The notes beneath the pieces were generated by a model that saw nothing but the letters and a program-made list of their open reading frames with translations, was not told the DNA's origin and searched no databases. This document shows positions 1 to 10,619 of a stretch of 64,000 bases of DNA, in pieces. Numbering within the stretch: the first letter of the stretch is position 1; the number at the start of each line of letters is the position of its first letter. The stretch is from positions 70,401,001-70,465,000 of the forward strand of contig JAUMIR010000004.1 in NCBI GenBank assembly GCA_030847615.1, in the 5' to 3' direction. Source of the stretch: Gambelia wislizenii (taxonomy: Eukaryota > Chordata > Lepidosauria > Squamata > Crotaphytidae). A program made the translations under genes and the position numbers.

Positions 1-162
1 TGAACCTGTTTAGAAAGAAATATTATCCCACTCTACCAGTTGGTCTACTGTGTGGAGAGATGTGCATAACAGTTTTAGCTTTTGTGAGATATTGGGTAGG
101 TCATAATAAAGGCATTTTCCAACTGTGAATTTCTCTTTTTTAGCTTCATGGACCAGCATGAC

Positions 163-560
163 TATGGGCTTGTCTAAACTGTAAAAATACTCCTCACAGA
201 ATTTGAGAATATCTTTTGTCTAAATGGGATCCCATGGCAATCCACCGTATTTGGAAGAAGGGGGGCCAGAACACCGTATACTGCACTGGAAAAGCCTTTG
301 TGGCTTTTCCCAAAGTTTTTTTTTTTAAAACTGTGAGGGAAATTCACATTCCTGCTCATTGGGACAACCGATTCGGATTGCAGTGCATTCTTGGTGAGGA
401 GAGAAGTGGATTGCTGATTGGTTGGACATGTGGGGGAGAGGCAGAGTTTGCTAGCCAGAGTTTGCAAGATGGAACCACCATCTTGAATGTTCATGGTAGC
501 GATCCCTGCATTGAGGCGACAAAACAGTTTTTTTTTAAAGCTTTCTTAAGTGGAAGGCCG
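163..560 (+). repeat. Unnamed interspersed repeat, copy A
   Basis: Shares order and wording with 16240-16640 and 58213-58770: 'cacagaatttg', 'aatgggatccca', 'ggggggcca', 'ttttaaa', a phrase near 'gacaaccgattc', and 'gattggttggacatg'. It is probably a non-autonomous DNA transposon. Open frames are on both strands and are not genes. Confidence 0.65.
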
Positions 561-1482
561 CACTTCCATACCTTGGATTTGTTTTATTAATCTCACAGCA
601 ACTATGCAAAGTTGATTACTGATATTCACATCAGGGTGCACAGAAAGTAGATTTGGACTGACTGATATGTCTCTGAATGATATGCAGTTATTGCCAAAGA
701 TTTTTGATTTCCCAGTTGTGTAACTATAGCAGAAACAACACACACAGTCCGACATACTTTAAATTATACTGCTGAAATTAAATAAAGCTTGGATTGGCTT
801 TTTATGTGATTGTGTGCAGAAGGATTGTGAGCTCTTTTCAGTTCTTGTACTCCTAACAAATTCCTAGATTCAAGAGTTCTGTAATTAAAAGTGCACTTCT
901 TTTGTAACAGGCTCCACTTGGTGATCTGGTGTTAACAACAGTGTAAATCCCACAAGCATGAATTTTGCCTACACCCTGCTTACATCTCACTAATGATGAA
1001 GCAAAAGTGGAACAACAGAACCTCAGTCAAGGTACTAACAGTATCTCTCCCCCACCTTCCACAACCTGGCCTACACACCTCCATACAAGCTCACCATTGC
1101 CAAACTGGAACTTGAACATCAGTCCAAGTCCAGCATTCTACCTGTTCAAGCTCATTAGCCCTCCTTGTTTCCCAATTACTGGAACAAATTTTGGAATGGG
1201 TACATAGAGACTTTAGAAGAAGCACTATAGCAAGCAGTTCCAGGGAAAGAGCCTTCTACAGTACAAGATCCAATGTGCTATACAGACTGTCCATTGAAAA
1301 AGGATGGGAGAAGCCCAAGGTCAAACCTCTGCTCAATCATGAAGCTTTGTTGGTGGAAGGCAAGGTTGTTGTTGATTGTTGTTGTTGTGTGACCATAAGA
1401 CAAACCTATCATAGCCTTTTTTGGAAAGGCAGGGTATAAATGATTTAATTAAATATATGAAAGGATGCTTAATAGGTGATCA
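561..1482. other. No gene seen
   Basis: Ordinary AT-rich sequence. There is a small (GTT)n-like patch and a SINE-tail fragment near 1365-1430. Short frames are shadows. Confidence 0.5.
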
Positions 1483-1711
1483 CTTGTTGTTATGTGCCTT
1501 CAAGTAGCTTCCAACTTATGGCAACCCTAATACAAATTTATCATGGGGGTTTCTTGGAAAGATTTGTTCAGAGGTCTTTGCCTTCCTCTGAGGCTGAAAG
1601 CGTGTAACTTGCCCAAAGTCATCCAGTGGGTTTCCATGGCTATGTGGAGATATGAACTTTTGTTTTGCAGTGTCCTAGTCCAAAACAAACCTCTATACCA
1701 CGTTGATTCTC
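1483..1711 (-). mobile_element. Sauria-type SINE
   Basis: Reverse-strand SINE: Bov-B-like tail 'ttgttatgtgccttcaagt', then the body with 'ttgccttcctctgaggctg' and the tRNA-like head ending near 'accacgttgattct'. It is diverged in the head. Confidence 0.85.
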
Positions 1712-1764
1712 AGGCGATCTCTAGGGCCAACTAATATTATCCAACCTAATACTATCGATGGCTT

Positions 1765-1955
1765 AGAATCATAGCATCACAGAGTTGGAAGAGACCACAA
1801 GGTCCATCTAGTCCAATCCCCTGCCATGCAGGAGTACCTAATTAAAGCACTCCAGACAGATGGCCATCCAGCCTCTGTTTTAAAACCTCCAAAGAAGGAA
1901 ACACCACCATACTCCAAGGTAGCACATTCTACTGCCGAACAACTCTTACTGTCAT
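1765..1955 (-). mobile_element. CR1 LINE 3' end fragment
   Basis: Reverse-complement CR1 tail: it begins with the complement of the ATTCTATG end and continues through 'ggccatccagcctctg', the usual last 190 bases of CR1. It is diverged. It lies 150 bases upstream of the minisatellite-bearing Tigger element. Confidence 0.85.
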
Positions 1956-2113
1956 TCTTCTTTGAGGAAGAATCATTTGAAACCATATCACTGATGGAAA
2001 TAGGTCCCAGATATACTAAGAATTCTGCCACAGGGAGAAAATGTAGAAACATATTTTGAAATGGGGTAGAAATTGGGAAACCTTCCAGATTAGGGATGGA
2101 AAGAATATATATA

Positions 2114-3568
2114 CAGTCGCCCCTCCACATTCGCGAACTTGATATTCGCGGTTTCGATTATTCGCGGTTTTGCGAGGGGCCCCCACGGGCCCCCCCAAAA
2201 CCGCGACACGGGGCCTCCAGAGGCCCCGTGAAAGCCCTGGGAGGGAGCGGGGAGGGCAGGGGAGACCTCCACGGGGCCTTCGGAGACCCTCCGGAGGCCC
2301 CGCAAAGGCCTTGGAAGGGAGGGGGGAGGGCTGGGAGAGGCCTCCATGGGGCCTCCGGAGACGCTCTGGAGGCCCCACGAAGGCCCGGGGAGGGAGGGGG
2401 GAAGCTGGGAGAGGCCTCCATGGGGCCTCCGGGGACGCTCTGGAGGCCCCATGAAGGCCTGGGGGAGGGCTGGGGAGGCCTCCATGGGGCCTCCGGAGAC
2501 GCTCCGGAGGCCCCATGGAGGCCTGGGAGGGAGCGGGGAGGGCCGGGGGAGGCCTCCATGGGGCCTCCGGAGACGCTCCGGAGGCCCCATGAAGGCCCGG
2601 GGAGGGGGTGGGGAGGGCCGGGAGCGGCCTCCGTGGGGCCTTGCTAGGCCCCACGAAGGCCCGGGGAGGGAGGGGGGAGGCTGGGAGAGGCCTCCGCGGG
2701 GCCTTGCTAGGCCCCACGAAGGCCTGGGGAGGGAGGGGGGAGGGCCCGGAGAGGCCTCCGCGGGGCCTTGCTAGGCCCCACGAAGGCCCGGGGAGGGAGG
2801 GGGGAGGCCAGGAGATGCCTCCGCGGGGCCTTGCTAGGCCCCACAAAGGCCCGGGGAGGGAGGGGGGAGGCTGGGAGAGGCCTCCATGGGGCCTCCGGAG
2901 ACGCTCCGGAGGCCCCACGAAGGCCTGGGGGAGGGCTGGGGAGGGCCGGGGAGGCCTCCATGGGGCCTCCGGAGACGCTCCGGAGGCCCCACGAAGGACC
3001 GGTGAGGGAGGGGGGAGGGCCTGGAGAAGCCTCCGCGGGGCCTAGGTAGGCCCCACGAAGGCCTGGGGAGGGAGGGAGGAGGCTGGGAGAGGCCTCCGTG
3101 GGGCCTTGCTAGGCCCCACGAAGGCCCGGGGAGGGAGGGGGGAGGCTGGGAGAGGCCTCCATGGGGCCTCCAGAGAGCTCCGGAGGCCCCATGAAGGCCT
3201 GGGGGAGGGCTGTGGAGGCCTCCATGGGGCCTCCGGAGACGCTCCGGAGGCCCCATGAAGGCCTGGGAGGGAGAGGGGAGGGCCGTGAGAGGCCTCCGTG
3301 GGGTCTCCGGAGACTCTCCGGAGGCCCCGTTGAGGGCTTGGGCGGGAGGGGGGAGGGCTGGGGAGGCATCCACGGGGCCTCGGGAGGGTCTCCAGAGGCC
3401 CCGGGAAGGCCTAGGAACGGAGTGGGGAGGCTGGAGGAAGCGACTATGGGGCCTCCGGAGGCCCCATGGTCGCTATGGTGGGGGAGGGGGGGCAGTCGTT
3501 ATTCGCGGATTTTTCACATTCGCGGGGGTCCGTGGAACGGAACCCCCGCGAATGTGAAGGGACAACTG
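2114..3568. mobile_element. Tigger/pogo-type element carrying a 1.3 kb minisatellite
   Basis: The ends are CAGTCGCCCCTCCACATTCG and a complementary end finishing in CAACTG, both flanked by TA, the target of Tc1/mariner elements. The end sequence has the 'ccctcc...ttcgcgg' form of Tigger/pogo MITEs. The inner 1.3 kb (about 2180-3480) is a GC-rich tandem array. No transposase is present. All long frames inside are repeat shadows. The right flank is a (TA)(TG)(CA) microsatellite. Confidence 0.85.
2180..3480 (+). repeat. GC-rich minisatellite inside a Tigger-type element
   Basis: Roughly 20 units of about 55-75 bases, varying in length. Each is built from GGCCTCCATGGGGCC, then CTCCGGAGACGCTCCGGAGG, then CCCCAYGAAGGCC and a G/A-rich arm such as GGGGAGGGAGGGGGGAGG. 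Many units contain an internal palindrome around CTCCGGAG. The G-rich runs on the plus strand could form quadruplexes. Variant units (with GCCTTGCTAGGCCCC) cluster at 2630-2860 and 3030-3120, suggesting local amplification of one subtype. Confidence 0.92.
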
Positions 3569-3580
3569 TATATATATATA

Positions 3581-3614
<34 letters not shown>

Positions 3615-3640
3615 CCACACACACACACACACACACACTT
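3568..3640. repeat. Compound microsatellite (TA)n(TG)n(TA)n(CA)n
   Basis: Alternating dinucleotides directly at the right end of the minisatellite-bearing Tigger element. The TG and CA runs face each other and could pair. Confidence 0.95.
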
Positions 3641-3796
3641 TTAATGGCTGAAAAATGTGCTTCTCAAGCATCAGGAAATCCTGGACTGATGAGAGTCTTC
3701 ACAGTTCAGGACATAACCTATGCAAAATTCACATGTGACTTTTGCAAAGAAAATAGCATTTTCTATATAAGAAGCAGAATTGTGCACAGATATCCC

Positions 3797-3900
3797 AGAA
3801 GCTGTTGGACTGCAACTCCCAGCATTCCTCACCATTGGTTATGGTGGCAAGGGCTGCTGGGGGTTACAGTTCAACAACACCTGGAAGGCCATTCAATGTT
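3797..3900. mobile_element. hAT-like MITE fragment
   Basis: 'gttggactgcaactcccagc' facing 'gttacagttcaacaacacct': the two halves of a common palindromic hAT-type MITE. The outer ends are lost. Confidence 0.65.
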
Positions 3901-4729
3901 TTGGAAGCTAGAACATGTCAAAAAAGAATGACCTGCGTAATGTATTATACAACTGAATCTTTCGACAAAAATCTGAAAAAGTTTTTAATGTTCACAAAGT
4001 GTTTAAGAACAAAAGGTTTGAGATTCTGAATTGTCACATTTTTAGAATTAAAAAAAAATCTAATTGTGCACTCACGTTATAAAGTGTATGCCAGGTTTGG
4101 AAGAGACCAGGGCATCCTTTTCTGTTTAGTCTCAGCTAGAGAGGATTACAGCAGATTTTCAGTTTCTCTCTCATAACCACAAAGGCTGAAGAGCTGCCTT
4201 AATAACAAGACAGAACCTGAATGCTGAGGTCATTTTTCAAAAGTTCCCAGATTCCACACAAGTGCTCCACTCTGCAATAGGCCAACAATCATAAACTTTA
4301 TAGTTAAGAGTGCCTGAGTCTGAAACAAAACCCTTGAATGATTATGGGTGTATTAAATCCTGTTGCAAAACTCGTCTTAGGCTCTGTTCAACAACTGACC
4401 ACTTGAAGGCGTAGCCTGGGGCACATCTTGAACCTGAGTCTAGAATTTAGTGCCAACTTGTTCATGCTTTTGGATGCCCAACCTTTCAGCCTGAGGGCTG
4501 TATCCAGTTCTGCTTGGGGGTCCATGGCTTGCACATCTGTGTCCAGACACATTCACACCCACATCTAATCACAAAGGAATGGAGAGGTTTAAATTTTCCC
4601 TCCTTGTCTCCAGAGATCTAGGGATCATGGGGGAGGGGGTGAAGGAAGTGAAGGCCTCTCCCATTCCCCAGTGATCCTCAGTGAGTTTGTTGTCTCCCGT
4701 TCCTGTGACAAGGGGACTGGTGAAAGCTG
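3901..4729. other. No gene seen
   Basis: Unique-looking sequence with a weak worn repeat around 4430-4690. No frame with recognisable protein similarity. Confidence 0.5.
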
Positions 4730-5432
4730 AGACAGGGGGCTCAGTTACACTGCAGTTTTTATCCCAGGGAGAAGCGAGATATCCTCATCCATGTTCGTCT
4801 CTTATTGTTTACACAATTTATCCCAGAATGAACAATATCCCGGGATTGTTGTTCACACGTCAGCCTTTTCCATGACAAAAGCAAGATCCCGAGACATAGT
4901 ATCCCGTGTTTTTTTTGTTTACATAGGAAAGAGTTCTAAGATTTTTAAAAAAACTGTTAGTCAAGGATGCGATTACTCTTTTTTCACAGCCTTAGTGATG
5001 TAATTCTTGTGGAGTTTCCCATCACGAGCGATGCTATTGGCTGCAACAAATGTTTGCTCAAGCTTCTGCATTGGTCAGTGAACATTTGCCAGGTTGACAA
5101 TGACTGTGATCCGCCATAACTTTTGTATAGGTTTCATCATCGAAAGTTCAATAGCCTGCTGTATGGCTATCGCTGTCCTCACTTGAGGTACCATGAAAAT
5201 GCTTGCCAGAAGGAGATGTCGACAGTGTGTCAGATGTTACGTCTCCTTCTTCTCATGCAACAGATGCGCCAGTACTACTCCAACTTACGAAGCAGGGTGT
5301 TATATGGAATCAATACAATTAACACCCCTATGCTGTATCAGTGCTTTCACCCTTTATGAATTAATATAGCATTATGTTAATGCATTAACATTAACATTAT
5401 GCATTAACATTATGCATTATGTTATGCATTAA
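4730..5432 (+). other. Possible body of an older DNA transposon, unresolved
   Basis: This stretch differs in texture from the unique DNA on its left. It has several short phrases around 'atcccgggat' and 'ttatccca', and a weak frame at 5123-5359 rich in R, C, L and M. Given the Harbinger-like reading frame at 6.4 kb, it may be the 5' part of the same autonomous element, interrupted by the 590 bp element. I could not find matching ends, so this is a guess. Confidence 0.3.
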
Positions 5433-6022
5433 GGAGATTATCAGACGTGTCCAATAACCTGGGACAGGGACGAGGGGAGATCGCTATCAGTCTCCCTTTT
5501 CAGATGATGTCGTTCCTGCCCAGGAAGCTCCCATCTCCCTCCCGCTTCTTCTTATTCATGGCTTAAGCCATTATCATTATGGAATCACGGGCGTTTGAAA
5601 ATGTCCTCCGTTCTGCTGGCGCTATGCCAGCCACAGTGGGAGGTCCCTCCTGAAGACTTCCGGGTGCAATTGGGATGAGGAAGCAAGTGGCACCCTTGTT
5701 TTTCCCCTCCCCAGGTTACTTGTTTAATTTTAAGGGTGTTTGGGGGCTTAGTTTTCTTTTTTGACATTTGGTTTCCTTTTTATTTTTAAATTTCCCGTGC
5801 ATCGTTCTTTCGCGAGAACATGCGGAATTTGCTTTCCAGGACATGAATGCAGCTTTACGACAGCAGCATTCATTCCCAGAATACCGAGGGAAGGGGAAGC
5901 AGTTACTATCGTGGCATAAGATAGATGTTTGAATTTTTTTTTTTATTGGAACAGCGACGGGAGTGGGGTGGGTGGGGGTAGCGGGACGGATACGCTGTCA
6001 GACAGTTTGTCTGATAATCTCC
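5433..6022. mobile_element. Non-autonomous Harbinger-type DNA transposon, 590 bp
   Basis: Inverted ends GGAGATTATCAGAC and GTCTGATAATCTCC bound a 590 bp segment. The ends closely match those of the 57.3 kb foldback (GGAGATTTTCAGAC). The left flank is TAA; the right flank is ATA, so the three-base duplication is mutated or misread. The interior has no transposase. It includes a poly(T) run near 5937 and a GC-rich tail. It is not palindromic, unlike its two relatives. Confidence 0.7.
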
Positions 6023-6424
6023 ATAGCTATGATTTTTAAAACATATTCTAGTTGTGAAAATATGTAAAACTGCCAAATAAAAAGTATATTACGATTCTAC
6101 CGTGATGTTTACTATTGAACTATTGAAGTATGAAGTGTTGCGACTGCTTGTACATGTTGTTTAGAAGGAGCACAGCTCATGTTCATAACCTTGTTTGAAC
6201 TGATACAGTTTATGAACACCTAAGCGGCTACATCATTAAACTGATGTTTGTAATTAACAGAAAAGGGGACTTTAATCGACCCAATTTTTTTTAAAAAAAG
6301 GGTCTGTGAGGTGGTGAACTGCAGGAAAGTAGCTAACTCCACTAGAACATCAATTGTTTACAAGACAGATTTTTAAAATTTTAAAAGTTAAGTTGCGGGA
6401 TCCTATAGGTAAGGACAGATTCTA

Positions 6425-6790
6425 ATGGTCTTTATGAAAATATAAAACTCGAGTTCCCGCAAACTGCCTCATGGTATTACAATGGCTGAGGGGGGTAGAG
6501 GATATGATCAGGTGGATCGGCGCATCATCTATTGGGGGACTCGTGAGACCAACCTCCTTCTGGAGAGCTTCTCCCAGCAGGTTGGTGCTCTGGACCACCT
6601 CATGCGTTCCTCTACCCAGAGGAACCACAACTTCTTTTTGGAGGCAGCGTGGTTCCTCTGGGGAAGGAGCTTTATCAGGATGGGCCTCCAGTACCAGTTC
6701 AAGTTCAAAAACTTGAAGGGCCATTTCTACCAGGCACTGGAGGCCAATAATGGAAGCCCCGGGCATTCCTCATTGGTCCAATCATGCCCC
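6425..6790 (+). pseudogene. Myb/SANT-like (trihelix) DNA-binding ORF of a Harbinger transposon, fragment
   Basis: The frame from 6482 reads IYWGTRETNLLLESF, then FLEAAWFLWGRSFIRMGLQ, then FKFKNLKGHFYQALEA. This is the pattern of the Myb/SANT-like protein that PIF/Harbinger elements encode beside the transposase: an early tryptophan, a helix with LL, then Q-x-x-x-K-x-K-x-L-K. The real protein normally helps the transposase enter the nucleus and bind ends. The frame runs on to 6958, but similarity fades near 6790. No DDE transposase domain is visible nearby, so this is a relic. Confidence 0.6.
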
Positions 6791-7529
6791 TTGCCTCATC
6801 TCTGCACCTATTTTTTTAAAAAGATCTATATTTCTGTGGCATTCTCTCAGTTGCTCCTGTATCTTCTGTTCACCCCAAATAACAAGCAAGTCTATTGTCT
6901 CCGCATGGGATGCCTTGCTCGTGTACCATTTTTGGCATCCATACCACTGTTCTCTTAGGTGAAGGCGCAGGAAAACAATGGCTGCTGAGGTTGGCAATTT
7001 AAAAATCATTTGAAAAAGGGTCACTGACCCCTCCTTCTCTGAACTCTGTGCCCTCCCCTGCCTACCTCAATTTCCGGCATCACCTACTCCCAAGATATTT
7101 TGTCCCAACCGGTTCACATTTCCGATTTTTCGCAACTATCGGTGAGTTTTTTAAAAAAAACACAGGACAAACTGTGGGACAGAAAGTCCCACTTCTTGAA
7201 GTTTTAAGGTGCCCCCCCTTCTGAAAAGTGTGAGATTGTCACGATGTACGTGGAACAACTAGAGTTCATCACGAATTCATCCCAGGACATTTTTGCCACG
7301 TAAATGTTCCCAGGCTTTCTCCTTTTCTACCAGCCAGTGATTCAGAGATTACCATCCTGCAATCACCAGAACAGCAGCTCCCCATTTGCCAAACAACCGA
7401 GAAGGATTAATAGCCAGGTGGGAGGCTGCCAACTTCATAGTTCACACTGGGAGGAGTACAGAGCTGTATGCAACTTGTAGATGATGTCCCTCCCCAATAT
7501 GTACCCACCTAAAGCAACCGGACTTGTCT
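6791..7529. other. No gene seen
   Basis: Possibly the tail of the degraded Harbinger element up to about 7300, then unique sequence. No ends recognised. Confidence 0.4.
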
Positions 7530-7645
7530 ATCTCGGATTGGCCTTTTTAGTCATCAGCGCACTTGCAGAAAGTGCAGGATGAGTCCTTCCTGAATCTTCG
7601 TTTGCGAAGAGAAGCCAGAGAGAGAAAGCAATCAGAGCCACAGAA
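7530..7645 (+). mobile_element. LINE 3' end fragment, same family as at 8.8 kb
   Basis: Matches the last 115 bases of that LINE: 'ttgtctatctcggattggcc', then 'cctgaatcttcgtttgcgaa', then a GA-rich tail. It encodes part of the C-terminal zinc finger. Confidence 0.75.
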
Positions 7646-7837
7646 GGACAGAGACCTTTTAACTTACAGACTTATGTGGAAGAGGGCATTCTGGAAGGGT
7701 GCCTTTTCTTATGCACAGACATACAGATGTGCCAAGCTGCCATTACCTTCTACTGTCCAACTGTTAGAGCCAAAGTTTCTCCTGGCCTCTCTCCCCTCCA
7801 CCCAGCTAAGAGAAATCACAAATAAACTTTCCCTAAC

Positions 7838-7965
7838 CAGATGCTCTTCAGATATTTTGGATTACACCTTCCATCATACCATCTATGCTGGTGGGGATGA
7901 GAGTGGTAGCCCAGCACAACTGGAAAGAGTTTAGCTGGATAAGGCCAGAAAGAACTGAGTTGGAA
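7838..7965. mobile_element. hAT-like MITE, worn
   Basis: 'ctcttcagatattttggatt' and 'acaccttccatcataccatc' match the left half of the common palindromic family. The right half is weak. Confidence 0.5.
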
Positions 7966-8260
7966 AAGGCTGACCTATATCAGTTTGTGGGTTCTAATTC
8001 ACCAGCTGAAGAGCAATTGTTTAAAGCAGGGGTAGGCAGAAAGTAGATCAGGATCCATCAGTAGATCACAAACTGATTTGAAACAGATATACAAACACTT
8101 CTGGCCCCTGGTGGTTTAGCAACAGCAACAACATGACTCCTTCTTCTAAATTATACCACTGCAATTGTTAACCAAGTATGCAAAACAAATTCCTGGGACT
8201 GAGGTATTTTTTTTTAAAAAAACCCAAACCTCAAGGTGTTAATGTATTTTGTCATAAACT

Positions 8261-8494
8261 TTGTTGTTGTGTGCCTTCAAGTAATTTCTAACTTATGGTG
8301 ACCCTAAGGCAAACTTATCACGGGGTTTTTCACCAAGATTTATTCATAGCGGGGGTTGCCTTTGCCTTCCTTTGAGGCTGAGAGAATGTGACTTGCCCAA
8401 GGCCACCCTTGGTTTCCATGGCCGAGCAGAAATTTGAACTCTGGTCTCCAGAGTTGTAGTCCAACACTCAAACAACTACACCACTCTGGCTTTC
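8261..8494 (-). mobile_element. Sauria-type SINE
   Basis: Full-length reverse copy from 'ttgttgttgtgtgccttcaa' to 'actacaccactctggc'. The complement of the tRNA-like head includes the B-box region 'tttgaactctggtctcc'. Confidence 0.9.
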
Positions 8495-8661
8495 TTGCTA
8501 TGAACTAGCAGATCTCAATTGCTGGATCTCATGCTTATAGTAAAAACAAAGAAATCTAGCAAGCTTGAAGTCTTTTCCCCACCCCACAATTTAGAGCCTT
8601 CCATATGTAATTCCTTTTCAGAGTGGGTCAGCCAAAGATGCACAAGGTAGGAAATGAAGTA

Positions 8662-9303
8662 CAGTTGTCCCTCCATATTCACAGATTTGGTATCCACGGA
8701 TTTAAGTATTCATGGCTTGAAAATATTATTTAAAAAATACTAATCCAAAAAGCAACCTTGATTTTGCTATCTTATATAAGGGACACCATTTTGTTATGCC
8801 ATTGCATATAATGCCATCGCCATCGCCTCCCAAAAATAGTACTCTATGGTGAACTCGCCACGGGTCAGTGTAAGAGGGGCTCTCCAAAAAAGCGATACAA
8901 GGACTCCCTGAAACAACATCTCAGGCTCGGCCAAATTGATCACCTACAATAGTCCGCCCTGGCCTCACATCAGGAGGCATGGAGACGCACTATCCACAAT
9001 GCTGTGTCTTGAAGAGAATGCTGCGTCTTGAAGAGAAACAACAACGCAGAAAGAATCATAACCTGGAAACATCACTCAAGGAGACCTTCTGCTGTGCTTT
9101 CTGCAACTGGACTTGTTTATCTCGGATTGGCCTTTTCAATCATCAGCACGCTTGCAGAAAGCGCAGGATGACTCCTTCCTGAATCTTCGTTTGGGAAGAA
9201 AAGCCAGAGAGAGAGAGCATATACTGGGATTTGAATATTCAAAGATTTTGGTATCCATGGGGGGTCCCGGAACCAAACCCCAGAGAATATGAAGTGACAA
9301 CTG
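8662..9303. mobile_element. Tigger-type MITE interrupted by a LINE fragment
   Basis: Starts CAGTTGTCCCTCCATATTC after TA and ends in AAGTGACAACTG before TA. The interior 'gatttggtatccac' and 'cttatataagg.gacaccatttt' is the usual form of this family. The inserted LINE piece at 8814-9216 splits it. Confidence 0.85.
8814..9216 (+). mobile_element. 5'-truncated non-LTR LINE 3' end with C-terminal zinc finger
   Basis: Inserted in a Tigger element with a 10 bp target duplication, GCATATAATG (8804-8813) and GCATATACTG (9217-9226). One frame reads LYGELATGQCKRGSPKK and RYKDSLKQHLRLGQIDHLQ. A later frame reads CCAFCNWTC then SRIGLFNHQHAC, a C2H2-type finger at the C-terminus of a LINE polyprotein. 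A stop and a frameshift break it. An 18-base direct duplication (cttgaagagaatgctg) lies near 9010. The element ends in a short (GA)n tract. I do not assign the clade. Confidence 0.75.
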
Positions 9304-10085
9304 TATGAATTAACTTCACAATTTGCTGTCCGCAGATGGTGCTGAAACTCCACCACAAGATATAGCCCCAACCTGTGTTAGCTAATGTCAGAGCCAGTCC
9401 TGTTCCCAAGGCCTCAGGCTCCAGCTCTTTCCAGGAGTAAATTTCTCAAATGCTCAGGCCTTGAAATTCTGAAAAGAAGAAAACAACATCCTGCACCTTC
9501 TGTACGTCACATGCAGATATTACCACTTGTTCAAAGAGCTGCCTCTGTCAGTAATTCTTTGCAGGGTTTCCATGCAACTACATGGCTAACAGGACAAGAA
9601 GTCCCTTTCTTATCCAGCCAGATATAGTCAAGAGAGTTCAAGAATTATAAAAACGAATGGGGGGGGGCAATATGATCACTGCTGACCAGTCCAGTTGGCT
9701 GCTTGAGTAGAACACGTCTCAGCTATGGCCAAGGTCAGCTCCCAGTCCTAAAAAGAGCAGAGCTCAAATTACTTGGCAGCTTTTGGAAACTGCTCAAGAC
9801 TGAAGGTCAAGAGGTGACCAGAGTGTGAACCTGGAAAAGGCCAGGATCAGCAGTGTGGTGTAACAACACACAAATGTTCCCAAGAATGATATTTTCATGG
9901 CCACAGTGACACGTTGTCTCTTTACGGGGTGTGTGTGTGTGCATCGGTTGTGCCAATGCTTTCACTTCTGCTTATTATGGTGAGGACCATAAAAATGAAG
10001 CAAAGTGGCAGATGGGTCCAAGTTTGATTTGACCCAACATTGATTGGTTCTACTCTTTTAAACTTTCAGCTTACCCTTGTAACAT
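9304..10085. other. No gene seen
   Basis: Unique-looking sequence. Short G run at 9661. No recognisable coding frame. Confidence 0.5.
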
Positions 10086-10088
10086 TAA

Positions 10089-10178
10089 GGACTTTTTCGG
10101 ACAAGCTAATTGTAGCGCTAGCAGCCTCGCCACGTTGCGAGGCTGCTAGCGCTACAATTAGCTTGTCCAAAAAAGTCC
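10089..10178. mobile_element. 90 bp palindromic Harbinger-type MITE with TAA duplication
   Basis: The ends read GGACTTTTTCGGAC and GTCCAAAAAAGTCC, flanked on both sides by TAA (10086-10088 and 10179-10181). The body is an almost perfect hairpin; its stem includes GCTAGCAGCCTCGC with a short loop around 10132. The target site and end sequence place it with the 57.3 kb foldback. A hAT-like element begins directly after it. Confidence 0.85.
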
Positions 10179-10181
10179 TAA

Positions 10182-10305
10182 GACAGAGGTGGGGAATATG
10201 TGCCCTAGTTCAGCTCCCACCAGTCTTAGCCAGCACAGCCAATGGCCAGGCATGATGGGAGGCATAAGTTCAGCAACATCTGAAGGGTCACAGGTTTTCT
10301 GCCCT
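10182..10305. mobile_element. hAT-like MITE
   Basis: 'acagaggtggggaatatgtg' to 'gggtcacaggttttctgccc': the widespread 'ggggtggggaac' family with inverted halves. It abuts the 90 bp palindrome. Confidence 0.7.
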
Positions 10306-10619
10306 TGCTTTACGGGCTAGAAACTTAGTCTACACTTCTCAGGATGCCAGTCTATGTTTTTCAAAGGGAAAATCTACTTTTTCCAACTCCTCTGAATGTG
10401 CTACTGGAAGTCAGTTAAATTCTAACTTTGACTGGCTCGTGTTCATTATGAACCTAATGCAAGCAGCTGTTCATCAGCAATTTGATCAATGCTCTGATGT
10501 AAGGGAAGCCCAGTTCATCTCGCCAAGCTGCAAGTTTCCTCGAAGTGAGATCAAATACAACCGATATCTCTGTAGAACTGTTTTTGCAGCTACACAGAAG
10601 TGGTAATCAAGGATCAATA

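Noticed and set aside
2016..3931. Long proline/glycine-rich frames on both strands
   Set aside because: Translations of the GC-rich minisatellite. They occur in several frames and both strands and follow the DNA repeat.
5123..5359. N-terminus of a Harbinger transposase
   Set aside because: Basic and leucine-rich composition is suggestive, but no conserved DDE or helix-turn-helix motif is visible. Kept only as an unresolved region.
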